Under the pieces are notes generated by a model, which saw nothing but the letters and a program-made list of their open reading frames with translations, searched no databases and was not told the DNA's origin. Source: Piscinibacter lacus (lineage in GTDB: Bacteria > Pseudomonadota > Gammaproteobacteria > Burkholderiales > Burkholderiaceae_C). From it: DNA of 64,000 nt. The translations under genes and the position numbers were made by a program. This document shows, in pieces, positions 27,418-36,947 of this stretch (within the stretch, counting starts at the first letter, position 1; each line of letters opens with the position of its first letter). The stretch covers positions 2,046,001-2,110,000 of the forward strand of contig NZ_JAERRA010000001.1 in the NCBI RefSeq assembly GCF_016735685.1. Direction: 5' to 3'.

Positions 27418-28068
27418 ATGACTTCTCTTGCCGACCTGCGCAAAAGCTACGAACGGGCCACCTTCGACGAAGCCGAAGCCGCCGAAGCCCCGCTCGCCCA
27501 GTTCCAGACCTGGCTGCAACAAGCCATCGACGGCGGCGTGCCCGAGCCCACCGCCATGACCCTGGCCACCGTCGGCCCCGAGGGCCGGCCCTCCACCCGC
27601 GTCGTGCTGCTCAAGGGCTGCGATGCCCGCGGCCTCATCTGGTACACCAACTACGCCAGCCGCAAGGGCCGCGAACTGGCCGCCCACCCCTGGGCCGCCC
27701 TGCAGTTCCACTGGGTCGAGCTGGAACGGGTGGTGCGCATCGAAGGCCGCGTCGAACGCCTGCCCGAGGCCGAGTCGGACGCCTACTACGCCTCCCGCCC
27801 GCTCGATTCCCGCCTGGGCGCCTGGGCCTCGCCGCAAAGCGAAGTCATCCCCGGCCGCGCCGTGCTCGTCACCCAGGCCGCCGAAGCCGCCCTGCGCCAC
27901 GGCCTGAACCCGCCCCGCCCGCCGCACTGGGGCGGCTTCGTCCTGCACCCCGAAGCCTGGGAGTTCTGGCAAGGCCGCAAGAGCCGCCTGCACGACCGCA
28001 TCCGCTACCGGCCGACCGATCCGGCGCGGGTGGAGGGGGGGTGGGTGAGGGAGCGGTTGGCGCCGTGA
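27418..28068 (+). CDS. pdxH: Pyridoxamine 5'-phosphate oxidase
   Basis: A 216-residue FMN enzyme that makes pyridoxal 5'-phosphate from the pyridoxine or pyridoxamine phosphates. Family blocks in order are [26 protein letters not shown]-like [29 protein letters not shown] and the C-terminal [12 protein letters not shown] with RERLAP at the end. Length is normal. The gene ends just before the left border of the restriction island, and its C-terminus is intact. Confidence 0.96.
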   Translation: MTSLADLRKSYERATFDEAEAAEAPLAQFQTWLQQAIDGGVPEPTAMTLATVGPEGRPSTRVVLLKGCDARGLIWYTNYASRKGRELAAHPWAALQFHWVELERVVRIEGRVERLPEAESDAYYASRPLDSRLGAWASPQSEVIPGRAVLVTQAAEAALRHGLNPPRPPHWGGFVLHPEAWEFWQGRKSRLHDRIRYRPTDPARVEGGWVRERLAP

Positions 28069-28216
28069 GGGGCGCGCGGCGGCTTGGCGGCGATGCGGTA
28101 TTGGCCGGGTACCGAAACGCTTCACAAGTCCCTCAGCTCTCGCTGCCAAGCTGCCTTGTCACGTTGACCATACTGACTCAGCCATACCTGTATTGATCCG
28201 GCGGAACCTGCCCAGG

Positions 28217-31200
28217 TCAGGCCGCCGCCGCCCCATCCCGCGGGGGACCCTTCGGCGGAATAGCGCCCTGCTGATAGGTCGCATCGAACACCGTGTCCGT
28301 CAGCCAGCGCTTGAAATTGGGGTTGTCGCTGAACTGCTTGAACAGCTCCGTGTGGTCGGACAGCAGCTCCAGCACCACGCGGTTGAGCGCCTTGTCGTGC
28401 TCCAACTTGGCGTTTTGCTTGTCGGAGTTCGCCTGCGCGTTCTGGTAGGCCTTGTCCTGCGCCACCCGCGCCGGGATTTCCTCGGCGATGACCTTGCGGA
28501 TCTTGTCCTCGTCCTTCCACTCGATGTTGCCGAAGAGGTCGTTGAAGGTCTGGATGATTGCCGAGAGCTTGTCGATGTCTGGCTCGCCCTTGCCGCCACC
28601 ACCGCCCGGCGGCACTGGCTCGACGGTAGCGTCGGCATCGTCCATCGCCATCTTCAGCGCTGCTTTGGCCTCCACCCGGTAGCTGTCCATGTCGATGGTC
28701 TCCAGCACCCCCTTGGAGAGGTCTTCCTCCTTGGGCGCGGGCAACTTGGGGATGAGGAAGTTTAGGAAGATCGACAGCTTCTCCCAGGTCGGGTGACCGT
28801 AACTCAGGATCGCGGCGAGGAAACCGTAGCTGCGCACGAAGGCCTTCGCCTTCCCCTTGAACTTGACCTGATCGTCCTCGCCCAGCTGGTCGGTGTATTC
28901 GACCACGCACGCATCGAGGATCGGATCGAGTTTGTCCCGGTCTGCGCCGCTCAAGTAAAGCGCCACCAAGTCTTCCACCTGCTGCCAGCTATACACCTGC
29001 TGCCCGTCGAGTTCCGCCTTCAGGTCGTGCAGCTTGTTGGCGTCGGTTTCGCCGGTCTGGATGGTGGCGCGGTAGTAGTCCTGGAACGCCGCCTTCACCG
29101 CCTCGGCGTTGTTGGCGAAGTCGAGCACGAAGGTGTCGTACTTCTGTGGATGCGCTCGGTTCAGGCGTGACAGGGTCTGCACCGCCAGCACGCCCGCCAG
29201 CGGCTTGTCCACGTACATCGTGTGCAGCAAAGGTTCGTCAAAGCCGGTGACGAACTTGTTGGCGACGATCAGCAAGCGATACGGGTCTTGCTTGAGATTG
29301 GCCGGAATGTCCTTGCTCGGAAACCCGTTGAGATCGGCCTCGGTCTTCTTCTGGCCGCCAATCTCGAAGTCGCCCGAGTACGCCACGATGGCCTTGTACG
29401 GGCTTTTGATCTGCGTGAGGTAGTCCGACACCTCACGCCAGTAGTCGATGGCCCGCGCGATGCCGTTGCACACGATCATCGCCCGCGCCTTGCCACCGAT
29501 CTTCTGTTTGCCCGCCACCTGCGCGATGAAGTGATCGACCATGATCTCGGCCTTGCGGCGGATGGCCTTGTCGTGCGATTCGACGTAGTGGCGGATTTTC
29601 TTCAGCGCCTTCACCTTGTCGAATTCCGGGTCGTCCGCCACCGTCTTGGCCACTTGGTAGAAGCTGTCGTAGGTGGTGTAGTTCTCCACTACGTCGAGGA
29701 TGAACTTCTCCTGGATGGCCTGCTTGGTGGTGTAGGTCAGTTCTTCGGGCGAGCGGAACTGCACCTTGTCGCCGACCAGGGTTTTCTCGCCGAACAACTC
29801 CAGCGTCTTGTTCTTGGGCGTGGCAGTGAACGCGAAGTAGCTGGCGTTGGCCAGAAGCTTGCGCGCGGCGATGCGCTTCTCGATTTCGGCATTGATCGCA
29901 TCCTGCGTGCTGTCCTCCTCGAACTCCTCCTCGGCCGCCTTGCCGCCAAGGGCTTCGTGCATCCGCGCCGCGATCTTGCCGCCTTGGCTGGAATGCGCTT
30001 CGTCGATCAACAGCGCGAAGCTCTTGCCGGAGAGGTCGCCCAGCTCATCGAGGATGAACGGGAATTTCTGCACCGTGGTGACGATGATTTTCTTGCCCCG
30101 GCGCAGGTACTCACGCAGCTCCTGCGCGTTGTCGGAGTGGCCGAAGATCGCCGCCACGTGGTCGTAACCCTTGATGGTGCGGGCAATCTGTGTGTCCAGC
30201 GCGCGCCGGTCGGTGATGACGATGATGGAGTCGAACTGCGCCGTCATCGGGTCGTCCTTGCGGCGCAGCTCCACCAACTGGTGCGCCAGCCAGGCAATCG
30301 TGTTGCTCTTGCCGCTGCCTGCCGAATGCTGGATCAGATAGCGCTTGCCCACCCCATCGGTATGGGCACGGCGCAGCAGCGCACGCACCGTGCGTAACTG
30401 ATGGAAGCGCGGGAAGATCTGCTTGCGCTTCTTGCGTTTCTTGCCGCTGGCGTCTGCTTCTTCCTCCTCCACCACCTGCGCGTAACTCTCGATGATATTG
30501 GCCAGCGACTCGCGGGTCAGCACCTGCTTCCACAGGTAATCGGTCTTCAGACCATCCGGGTTGGGCGGGTTGCCCGCGCCGCTGTTCCAGCCCTGGTTGA
30601 ACGGCAGGAACCAAGAGGCTTTGCCCTTCAACTCAGTGCAGAACGCGGCTTCCGCGTCATCAACCGCGACGTGCGCCACGCAATGGCCCAACTGGAACAG
30701 CAGTTCCTGCGGGCTGCGCGTGGTCTGGTACTGGACGATGGCGTCGGCCAGGGTCTGCTTGGTCAGCGAGTTCTTCAACTCAAACGTCAGCACCGGCAGA
30801 CCGTTGACGAAGATCGCCAAGTCCAGTTCATTGCCGGAATCGTTGCTGTATCGCACCTGCCGGGTGACGCTGAAGATGTTCTTGCCGAAGGCGTCCGCTG
30901 CGGCGACATTGCCCGGCGTGGGCAGCAGCTTGTAGAGATCGACGTGTACCGGCCCGTGGCTCACGCCCTTGCGCAGCACGTCCACCACGCCACGCTTGGT
31001 GATTTCGCCTTGCAGGCGGTGCAGAAACTGGGTGCGCTTGATGCCATCCGCCGCCAGTTCTAGCGTGTCCACCGCCTTGGGCTGGGTGACCTGCAAGAAG
31101 GCCAGCAACTGCGCCACATCCAACGCCACGTCGCGGTTGTAGTCGGTGGGCTTGCCCTGAACGTAGCCGTTGTGAGTGGCGGCGAAGTCCGTGGAGGCCA

Positions 31201-31291
31201 GATCATGGTTGTACTCGGGCTGCGGCACACCGGTCAGGCCGCGCACCACGCGCGCCTCGAACCAACGTTCGCTGGTGTCAGAGTGCTTCAT
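28217..31291 (-). CDS. hsdR: Type I restriction enzyme R subunit HsdR
   Basis: A 1024-residue translocating endonuclease. The N-terminal nuclease centre is ELDLAIF with Asp157 and ELK at 171-173. The SF2 motor has Walker A SAGSGKSN at 323-330 and DEAH at 430-433, followed by helicase motifs including VDKPLAGVLAVQTLSRLNR. The C-terminal helical region should bind HsdM. The ATG at 31291 has a very strong site (AGGGAGGTGATGC) and overlaps the stop of the preceding 441-residue gene by ATGA. It lies at the left end of the lower-GC island. Confidence 0.95.
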   Translation of the reverse strand: MKHSDTSERWFEARVVRGLTGVPQPEYNHDLASTDFAATHNGYVQGKPTDYNRDVALDVAQLLAFLQVTQPKAVDTLELAADGIKRTQFLHRLQGEITKRGVVDVLRKGVSHGPVHVDLYKLLPTPGNVAAADAFGKNIFSVTRQVRYSNDSGNELDLAIFVNGLPVLTFELKNSLTKQTLADAIVQYQTTRSPQELLFQLGHCVAHVAVDDAEAAFCTELKGKASWFLPFNQGWNSGAGNPPNPDGLKTDYLWKQVLTRESLANIIESYAQVVEEEEADASGKKRKKRKQIFPRFHQLRTVRALLRRAHTDGVGKRYLIQHSAGSGKSNTIAWLAHQLVELRRKDDPMTAQFDSIIVITDRRALDTQIARTIKGYDHVAAIFGHSDNAQELREYLRRGKKIIVTTVQKFPFILDELGDLSGKSFALLIDEAHSSQGGKIAARMHEALGGKAAEEEFEEDSTQDAINAEIEKRIAARKLLANASYFAFTATPKNKTLELFGEKTLVGDKVQFRSPEELTYTTKQAIQEKFILDVVENYTTYDSFYQVAKTVADDPEFDKVKALKKIRHYVESHDKAIRRKAEIMVDHFIAQVAGKQKIGGKARAMIVCNGIARAIDYWREVSDYLTQIKSPYKAIVAYSGDFEIGGQKKTEADLNGFPSKDIPANLKQDPYRLLIVANKFVTGFDEPLLHTMYVDKPLAGVLAVQTLSRLNRAHPQKYDTFVLDFANNAEAVKAAFQDYYRATIQTGETDANKLHDLKAELDGQQVYSWQQVEDLVALYLSGADRDKLDPILDACVVEYTDQLGEDDQVKFKGKAKAFVRSYGFLAAILSYGHPTWEKLSIFLNFLIPKLPAPKEEDLSKGVLETIDMDSYRVEAKAALKMAMDDADATVEPVPPGGGGGKGEPDIDKLSAIIQTFNDLFGNIEWKDEDKIRKVIAEEIPARVAQDKAYQNAQANSDKQNAKLEHDKALNRVVLELLSDHTELFKQFSDNPNFKRWLTDTVFDATYQQGAIPPKGPPRDGAAAA

Positions 31292-32613
31292 GCATCACCT
31301 CCCTTCGCTTTTCCGGCCGCGGGCGCGGCCTCTCCGCTGGACATCGAAGGGGCGGGCACTCTTGGTGCTGTGGCTGCCGCAAGGGCTTTGCTTGCCAAGT
31401 CTTTGATCTGTTCGGCAAACCCAGGCACCGCCCGCATGGCCTGTTTCACCGCATTCGACGATGCGAGTTCATGCCAAGGGCTGCCGTGGCTGTCGGTTTC
31501 CACCAATCGAAGCGGCAGTTCATCCAGCCTTGTCAGCGCAGACGACAGGAGTTTTGCCTCCATGTCCTTGTCGAATCTCGCTGCTTCGCGACGGAAACCC
31601 TCGTAGGCCCTGGAAATCGAGGCCTTGAAGGCATAGTCCTCCGCAAGCCGGAACCTCTGCCCGATCTGCTTTGTAGACAGCCACGCAAACCAAACCGGAG
31701 CGCCGACCGACAGCACAGAAAGCAGCAGGTTGAGGAGCACCACGGATGTCGCGACGTTGGGAGTCTTGAATAGCTCCGCCAATGAGTGCAGTTGCGCAGA
31801 GCCGAAGTAACTCCCAGCCGCCAGTGCCGCGACCAAACCTGCAACCCAAAACCACATGGACTTAGACAAGGTGCTTGAGCGTTCGCTGAAAGCCGCTGCC
31901 AGCCCGACACTGGTAGCCGCCGAGTACGCGGTCTCGCAGCGATCCATAACTGCCTTGGCGTCGTCTGCAATCTTCTTCAATTGCGTGTCGAGTTCTCCTG
32001 CGCCCTCTCTGATCCGCAGCACGTCACCTTGATCTCGCGTAGCGTCTTTGACGAGATCAGTGATCTTCTGCCGTGCCTCGGCCAAAGTCTCTAGGTCTGT
32101 AGGCAACTGGTCGGCCGCGTGATACGCCTGCTCGATCCGTTCCACCATGGTGCTGAGTTCTGCCGCGCGAGGATCAAGGCCATTCAGGCGCGACTCCATG
32201 CCTCGCAGTTGTTGGGTCAGCCGTTTCAGCTTAGACGCCGCCTCGGCGCGATCATCTCGGGTCAAGACGGGATCAAGCGCCTTTTTTAGACCTTGGAGTG
32301 TGAACAGATATGCGGATACGGCTTGTGCAGCGTTCCCTCCCCACAACTGGCCGACGGTGTTTTGTTGAAGAAACTGGAGGCGACGCACGTAGTCCTGGAG
32401 GCGTGCGTCATGCTCGCCCAAATCGTCGCAACCCTGATCTTCAATCAGGTCAACAATCTTCTCGGCTTCTTCGATCAGCTCTGCGCGAGTAAGCCCCGGA
32501 AAGCTCCAGTTTCCATGTGCGTTCCCGAAGGGCTCATCGTTAGGAACAGAGGCCTTTACTTGAGCGACGACCTCCACCAAACGCGCTTGGATCGTTTTCA
32601 GCGTCTTGTGCAT
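31288..32613 (-). CDS. Membrane/coiled-coil protein of unknown function inside the hsd operon
   Basis: A 441-residue protein I do not recognise as a named family. Residues 1-230 are helical and probably coiled-coil, with many Asp/Glu/Arg heptads (e.g. RLTQQLRGMESRLNGL). Two hydrophobic segments follow at about 253-273 and 286-312, joined by a short loop. The segment after them reads GQRFRLAEDYAFKASISRAY then EGFRREAARFD, a pattern that looks conserved rather than random. The C-terminal 40 residues are Ala/Pro/Gly-rich. A strong GGGAGG site precedes the ATG, it starts 53 bp after hsdS, and its stop overlaps the hsdR start. It is thus a coupled, probably co-regulated member of the restriction operon. 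Confidence 0.75.
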   Translation of the reverse strand: MHKTLKTIQARLVEVVAQVKASVPNDEPFGNAHGNWSFPGLTRAELIEEAEKIVDLIEDQGCDDLGEHDARLQDYVRRLQFLQQNTVGQLWGGNAAQAVSAYLFTLQGLKKALDPVLTRDDRAEAASKLKRLTQQLRGMESRLNGLDPRAAELSTMVERIEQAYHAADQLPTDLETLAEARQKITDLVKDATRDQGDVLRIREGAGELDTQLKKIADDAKAVMDRCETAYSAATSVGLAAAFSERSSTLSKSMWFWVAGLVAALAAGSYFGSAQLHSLAELFKTPNVATSVVLLNLLLSVLSVGAPVWFAWLSTKQIGQRFRLAEDYAFKASISRAYEGFRREAARFDKDMEAKLLSSALTRLDELPLRLVETDSHGSPWHELASSNAVKQAMRAVPGFAEQIKDLASKALAAATAPRVPAPSMSSGEAAPAAGKAKGGDA

Positions 32614-32666
32614 GTTATTGCCTCCCTCTGGCCAGCGCGGGGCTTTGCCGTTCGATTGAGGTGTGC

Positions 32667-34070
32667 TTATTCTTCGCCATCGTTATCCTCCCCTTCGGTT
32701 TCGATTTCTTCATCGCCAGCCAGTGCTGCTAAGTCCTCTTCGGCCACAACATCATCCGGGCTGGGCTGCCAGCCCTGCACGTCCACTTGGCCGGTGACCA
32801 CATCGGCAATCAGGCGGTCGCGGTATTCGCGGATCAGCTTGATTTCTTCTTCGGTGCGGGCGATGGCGTCGTCAAATATCCGGCATTCGCTCTTGATCCA
32901 GGCACAAATGAGCTTCTGCTCCTCCAAAGGGGGAAGAAACATCGGAAGTGCCTTGACCTTGGCAGCGTTTAGATTGGCTTGTGTGCTTGTGCTCGCAAGA
33001 TTCTTGATGTGACGTTCCAAGCTGCGGAGCCAAAAGAACAAGAACTCGGCCTCCAGCAGATTGCTTTTCGGCTCAAGCCCGAGAATCGCTTGATTGATTG
33101 CAGAGTCGATCCCAAGAATGGCAGCTTTACCGATGCTGGCATACATCGTGTATAGCACTGCTCCAGCAGGAACAACGGCCAATCGCTTCGATTCCAAACC
33201 GGCTTGAGTCAGTCGTTTGGTCGAGTTAGCCACGCGATCAGCCCTGGTCACATCTGCGATCAATAGCCACGGAATTCCATCGCTGCTGTCAGACCAGTAG
33301 CCATCAACTCCGGTGTCTGGTGTCCCACCGGCATGAATCCGTGAAACGCAATACTTCAAGCGAGATGCATCCCAGTGCTCCGGCATCTCCCCCAGCCATT
33401 CGATGCCGGACGGCTTCAACGCTACCGATGAATCAAGGCCACGCGTGACGGCATGGTCGATGATGCGCAGCTTTTGTTCGGTGAGCCGCTTGATCAGCTC
33501 CCGCTTGGCCTTGATGAAGCGGGCGATGTGCGCGTCCTGCGCGCGCAGGTAGGCGACGATCTGGTCTTGCTCGGGGCGCGGGGGCACGAGCGAGGGCATC
33601 TGCTTAAAGGATTCCCAATACAGACGGTTGCGATCCGCCACGATGCCGCGCGAGAACTTGTTGACCTCCTGCATGTACGCTGACGTGCGGAACAAGTAGC
33701 TGTAGTAGCTGCTGTTGGCTTCGTCGTAGGGTTTCACCACGACGTAGGCCGGGCTGACCAGCCCGTCAACGGGAGCGGGGCCGACCGCGCCTTGCCACAT
33801 CCGCATCATATTGTAGGCAATGTCGCCTTTGGCTGCGCGTTTGTACTTCTCCTTCTGGCTCATCACCTGCTTGCGCTTTAGGTTTTCCATGTCACGCACA
33901 CGCACGCATGTACGCAGCGACACTTCCAGAATGGGGAGATCGGGGAAGCCCGTTTCGACGCGATGACCGAAAAGGCGACCATTGCGCAGCACCTGCCAAC
34001 CCTCTGGCAGCCGAGGAACCCAGGGCAATCCGGATGCACGATAGTTTGGGTACGCGCTCGCCACCGCCAT
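32667..34070 (-). CDS. hsdS: Type I restriction-modification specificity subunit HsdS
   Basis: A 467-residue DNA-recognition subunit with two target-recognition domains (about 10-150 and 235-370), each followed by a helical conserved region: YLRAQDAHIARFIKAKRELIKRL near 175 and CRIFDDAIARTEEEIKLIREYRDRL near 400. Together these set a bipartite target. The C-terminal 40 residues form an acidic tail (EEDLAALAGDEEIETEG...), which is unusual. The start overlaps the hsdM stop by one base (TAATG). Both domains look intact, so the modification enzyme should be functional; the target cannot be predicted by eye. Confidence 0.93.
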   Translation of the reverse strand: MAVASAYPNYRASGLPWVPRLPEGWQVLRNGRLFGHRVETGFPDLPILEVSLRTCVRVRDMENLKRKQVMSQKEKYKRAAKGDIAYNMMRMWQGAVGPAPVDGLVSPAYVVVKPYDEANSSYYSYLFRTSAYMQEVNKFSRGIVADRNRLYWESFKQMPSLVPPRPEQDQIVAYLRAQDAHIARFIKAKRELIKRLTEQKLRIIDHAVTRGLDSSVALKPSGIEWLGEMPEHWDASRLKYCVSRIHAGGTPDTGVDGYWSDSSDGIPWLLIADVTRADRVANSTKRLTQAGLESKRLAVVPAGAVLYTMYASIGKAAILGIDSAINQAILGLEPKSNLLEAEFLFFWLRSLERHIKNLASTSTQANLNAAKVKALPMFLPPLEEQKLICAWIKSECRIFDDAIARTEEEIKLIREYRDRLIADVVTGQVDVQGWQPSPDDVVAEEDLAALAGDEEIETEGEDNDGEE

Positions 34071-36454
34071 TACGCGCCCCCCACGATCTTGTGCAGCAAC
34101 CCTTCGCTCTGGCGCTCCAGCGCGAGGATGTCGGCGCGGATTTCTGCTAGCGTGCGCAGCGGCGCGGGCTTGTAGAAATAGCGGGCAAACGAAATCTCGT
34201 AGCCGATCTGGGTCTTGTCCGTGGCGATCCAGGCGTCCGGTGCGTGCGGCAACACCTCACGGGCGAAGAAGGCGTCGATCCCGCCCGGTTCCTTCAACGG
34301 CACCTGCTCCGTGTCGCGCAGCTCGCTGTCGGGTTCGTACTCGACCATGAAGCGATCCTTGCCCGTGATCTCCTGGTACGCGCCATCGAAGCCGGGCTCG
34401 AAGTGTTCCCCTGCCTTGAGCTTGCTGCGCTTGGCGATAACCGGCGGCGCGGTTTCTTCGCGCCAGCTCACCGCCTTGTAGATGGCCTTCTTCTCCGGCG
34501 CGCCGAGCTTGTCACTCTGTGCCTTGAGCGTCGCATCGAAGCGGGAGCGGAATTCATTGTGGTCGTCGAACACGGCGCTGCCCAGCGCCTGCTGCGCCCG
34601 CTTCGCCACCTCCATCAGCCCCTTGTCGCGCTGCCAAGTCGAAGCATCGAGCAGCTTCTTGCGGCGCTTGGCGGGCACGGCCTTACGGGCAGCGGGGGCT
34701 TCGCCGTCATCGCCGCTGTCGCTGTCTTCGCTGTCGTCGTCTTCGTTCTCGTCCTCGCCCTTCAGCCACGCCTCGATGGTCGGCTTGCGCTTGGCGAACT
34801 CGGTGTAGAGCGTCTCACCGTGGGTGGCGTAGATCTCGGCTCGCAGCGCCTCGTCGCCGGTGGCAAACCGCAGGGGCTCGATGCGTTCGTCGGAAAGCTG
34901 GCTTTTCAGGCGCAGCGGGCGCTCGACGGTGATCTTCCAGTAGCCGAAATCCTGGGTGTCGAACCATTTCGACTCGGCGGTTTTCTGCGCCTCGCCGAGG
35001 TAGAGGTCAAGGATTCGCTGGATGTCTCCATCCGAGAGTTCGCAGTTTTTCTTGCCGAGGTTGCGGCGCAGCGGTTGGGACCAACCGCTGGCGTCGATCA
35101 ACTGCACCTTGCCACGGCGAGCTTCGGCCTTCTTGTTGGCCAGCACCCAGATGTAGGTGGCAATGCCGGTGTTGTAGAAGATATTGAGCGGCAGGGCGAT
35201 GATGGCTTCGAGCCAGTCATTTTCCAGCACCCAGCGACGAATGTTGCTCTCGCCCTGGCCCGCGTCGCCGGTGAACAGTGCGGAGCCGTTGTGCACCAGC
35301 GCAATACGGCTACCCAGCGCCGTGTTGTGCTTCATCTTCTGCAGCTTGTTCACCTGGAACATGAGCTGCCCATCGCTGGAGCGGGTCAGGAGCTTGAATT
35401 CAGCATTGCCCCCGTGACTGACGATGAAGCGCGGGTCGTTGAATTCCTTCTTGCCGCCCATGCGCTCCAAATCGGTCTTCCAACTCTTGCCGTAGGGCGG
35501 GTTGGAGATCATGAAGTCGAACTCACGGCTGCGGAACTGGTCGGCAGACAAAGTGGATTTGTCCGCGCCGCCCACAATGTTCTCGGCCTCTTCGCCTTCA
35601 CCTTTCAAAAGCAGGTCGGCCTTGCAGATGGCGTAGGTTTCGTCGCTGATCTCCTGCCCGAACAGGTGGATCGACACTTCCTTGCCGTGCTGCTCAGCCA
35701 GTTCGTGCAGTGCCTCCTCAGCTACCGTGAGCATGCCGCCGGTACCGCAGGAGCCGTCGTAGAGGGAGTAAGTGCTTGACTCGATGCGGTCCGCCACCGG
35801 CAGAAATAACAACTTGGCCATGAGCTGTACCACGTCGCGCGGGGTGAAGTGCTCGCCTGCCTCTTCGTTATTGTCTTCGTTGAAGCGGCGAATCAGCTCC
35901 TCGAACACCGTACCCATGCCGTGGTTGTCCAACGCGGGCAGCTTGATGCGGCCGTCGGCATCCTTCACCGGCAACGGCGCAAGATTGACCTCGGGGTCGA
36001 GGAAGTCGTCGATCAAGTAACCAAGGACGTGGGAATCCACCAGCTTCTGGATCTGGTTGCGGAAGTTGAACTTGGTGAGGATTTCCTGCACATTGGGCGA
36101 AAAGCCGTCTAAATACGCAATGAAGTCATCGCGCAAGCGCTGCCCTGCTGCGCTGGCCTTGAGCTTGGCCAGCGTGAATTCCGAGACGTTGTAGAAGGCT
36201 TGGCCTGCCGCCATGCGCAGCGCGCCGTCCTGCTCGGCCACCTTGTGGCTGTCCAGGAACTTCTTGCGCTCGAGCACCGCGTCTTTCGTCGCTTCGAGTA
36301 CGGCATCGAGCCGCCGCAGCACGGTGAAGGGCAGGATCACGTCGCGGTACTTGCCGCGCACGTAAACGTCGCGCAGGCGGTCGTCAGCGATGTTCCAGAT
36401 GAAGTCGGAAATCCACTTGATCTGGCTTTGGTCTTGTTGTTGCTTCTTCTGCAT
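34070..36454 (-). CDS. hsdM: Type I DNA methyltransferase subunit HsdM
   Basis: A 794-residue adenine methyltransferase. An N-terminal helical domain (about 10-150) precedes the SAM motif DGSCGTGGML at 233-242 and the catalytic NPPY at 318-321. The protein is about 270 residues longer than classical HsdM. The extra C-terminal part begins with an acidic run (EDENEDDDSEDSDSGDD) and a basic run (AVPAKRRKKLLD), then a helical domain. I chose ATG 36454 because GAGGA lies 8 nt upstream; a TTG-started extension to 36505 is possible but less likely. It is the first gene of the hsd operon. Confidence 0.94.
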   Translation of the reverse strand: MQKKQQQDQSQIKWISDFIWNIADDRLRDVYVRGKYRDVILPFTVLRRLDAVLEATKDAVLERKKFLDSHKVAEQDGALRMAAGQAFYNVSEFTLAKLKASAAGQRLRDDFIAYLDGFSPNVQEILTKFNFRNQIQKLVDSHVLGYLIDDFLDPEVNLAPLPVKDADGRIKLPALDNHGMGTVFEELIRRFNEDNNEEAGEHFTPRDVVQLMAKLLFLPVADRIESSTYSLYDGSCGTGGMLTVAEEALHELAEQHGKEVSIHLFGQEISDETYAICKADLLLKGEGEEAENIVGGADKSTLSADQFRSREFDFMISNPPYGKSWKTDLERMGGKKEFNDPRFIVSHGGNAEFKLLTRSSDGQLMFQVNKLQKMKHNTALGSRIALVHNGSALFTGDAGQGESNIRRWVLENDWLEAIIALPLNIFYNTGIATYIWVLANKKAEARRGKVQLIDASGWSQPLRRNLGKKNCELSDGDIQRILDLYLGEAQKTAESKWFDTQDFGYWKITVERPLRLKSQLSDERIEPLRFATGDEALRAEIYATHGETLYTEFAKRKPTIEAWLKGEDENEDDDSEDSDSGDDGEAPAARKAVPAKRRKKLLDASTWQRDKGLMEVAKRAQQALGSAVFDDHNEFRSRFDATLKAQSDKLGAPEKKAIYKAVSWREETAPPVIAKRSKLKAGEHFEPGFDGAYQEITGKDRFMVEYEPDSELRDTEQVPLKEPGGIDAFFAREVLPHAPDAWIATDKTQIGYEISFARYFYKPAPLRTLAEIRADILALERQSEGLLHKIVGGA

Positions 36455-36554
36455 CGATACGTTCCTCAGCTCGCCGCCGTGCCTTTGGAGACGGCGATAT
36501 TCCAATGGACCTTGAAGATGCCCATAACGCGTTCCCGAAAGCTTATCTGACAGA

Positions 36555-36947
36555 TCACCTGTTCAAGAAACCCGACCAAACCCCAGAAAAATCAACTGAA
36601 AGCTGGCGGTGATGTTGGATGGCCAGCAGATACACCGTCGCATTGGCATCCACGGCCGTGTAGAGCATCAGGTAGTCGCTGTGCAGGTACTCACGCAGGG
36701 CGCTTGCTGCACCGGCCGGCAGCGCGGCGAGTTGGGCCAGAGCCTCCGCAGACTGCGGCGGGTTGTCCAAGTAGCGCCGGCCGATGCGGGGGAACCGGGC
36801 CAGGTTGGGAAAGACCGTGGCGCGCAGGTCGGCCAGCAGGTCGTCGAAGGCAAAGGCCACGTCGGCTTCGGTCAGGAACGCCTCGATGGCGTTCAGCCGA
36901 TCCAGGAAGCTGGCGGTCAATTCGACCCGATACAGATTCTCAGCCAC
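36555..36947 (-). CDS. RelE/ParE-superfamily toxin
   Basis: A 130-residue toxin of a type II toxin-antitoxin pair. The sequence starts with the typical strand YRVELTASFLDRLNAIEAFL, then FPRIGRRYLDNPP, LHSDYLMLYTAV and YLLAIQHHRQLS, the usual order of the RelE/ParE fold. The likely start is GTG 36947, which overlaps the antitoxin stop, so the two are translationally coupled. Longer than a typical ParE (about 95) by an inserted loop. It lies 100 bp before hsdM on the same strand. Confidence 0.78.
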   Translation of the reverse strand: MAENLYRVELTASFLDRLNAIEAFLTEADVAFAFDDLLADLRATVFPNLARFPRIGRRYLDNPPQSAEALAQLAALPAGAASALREYLHSDYLMLYTAVDANATVYLLAIQHHRQLSVDFSGVWSGFLNR

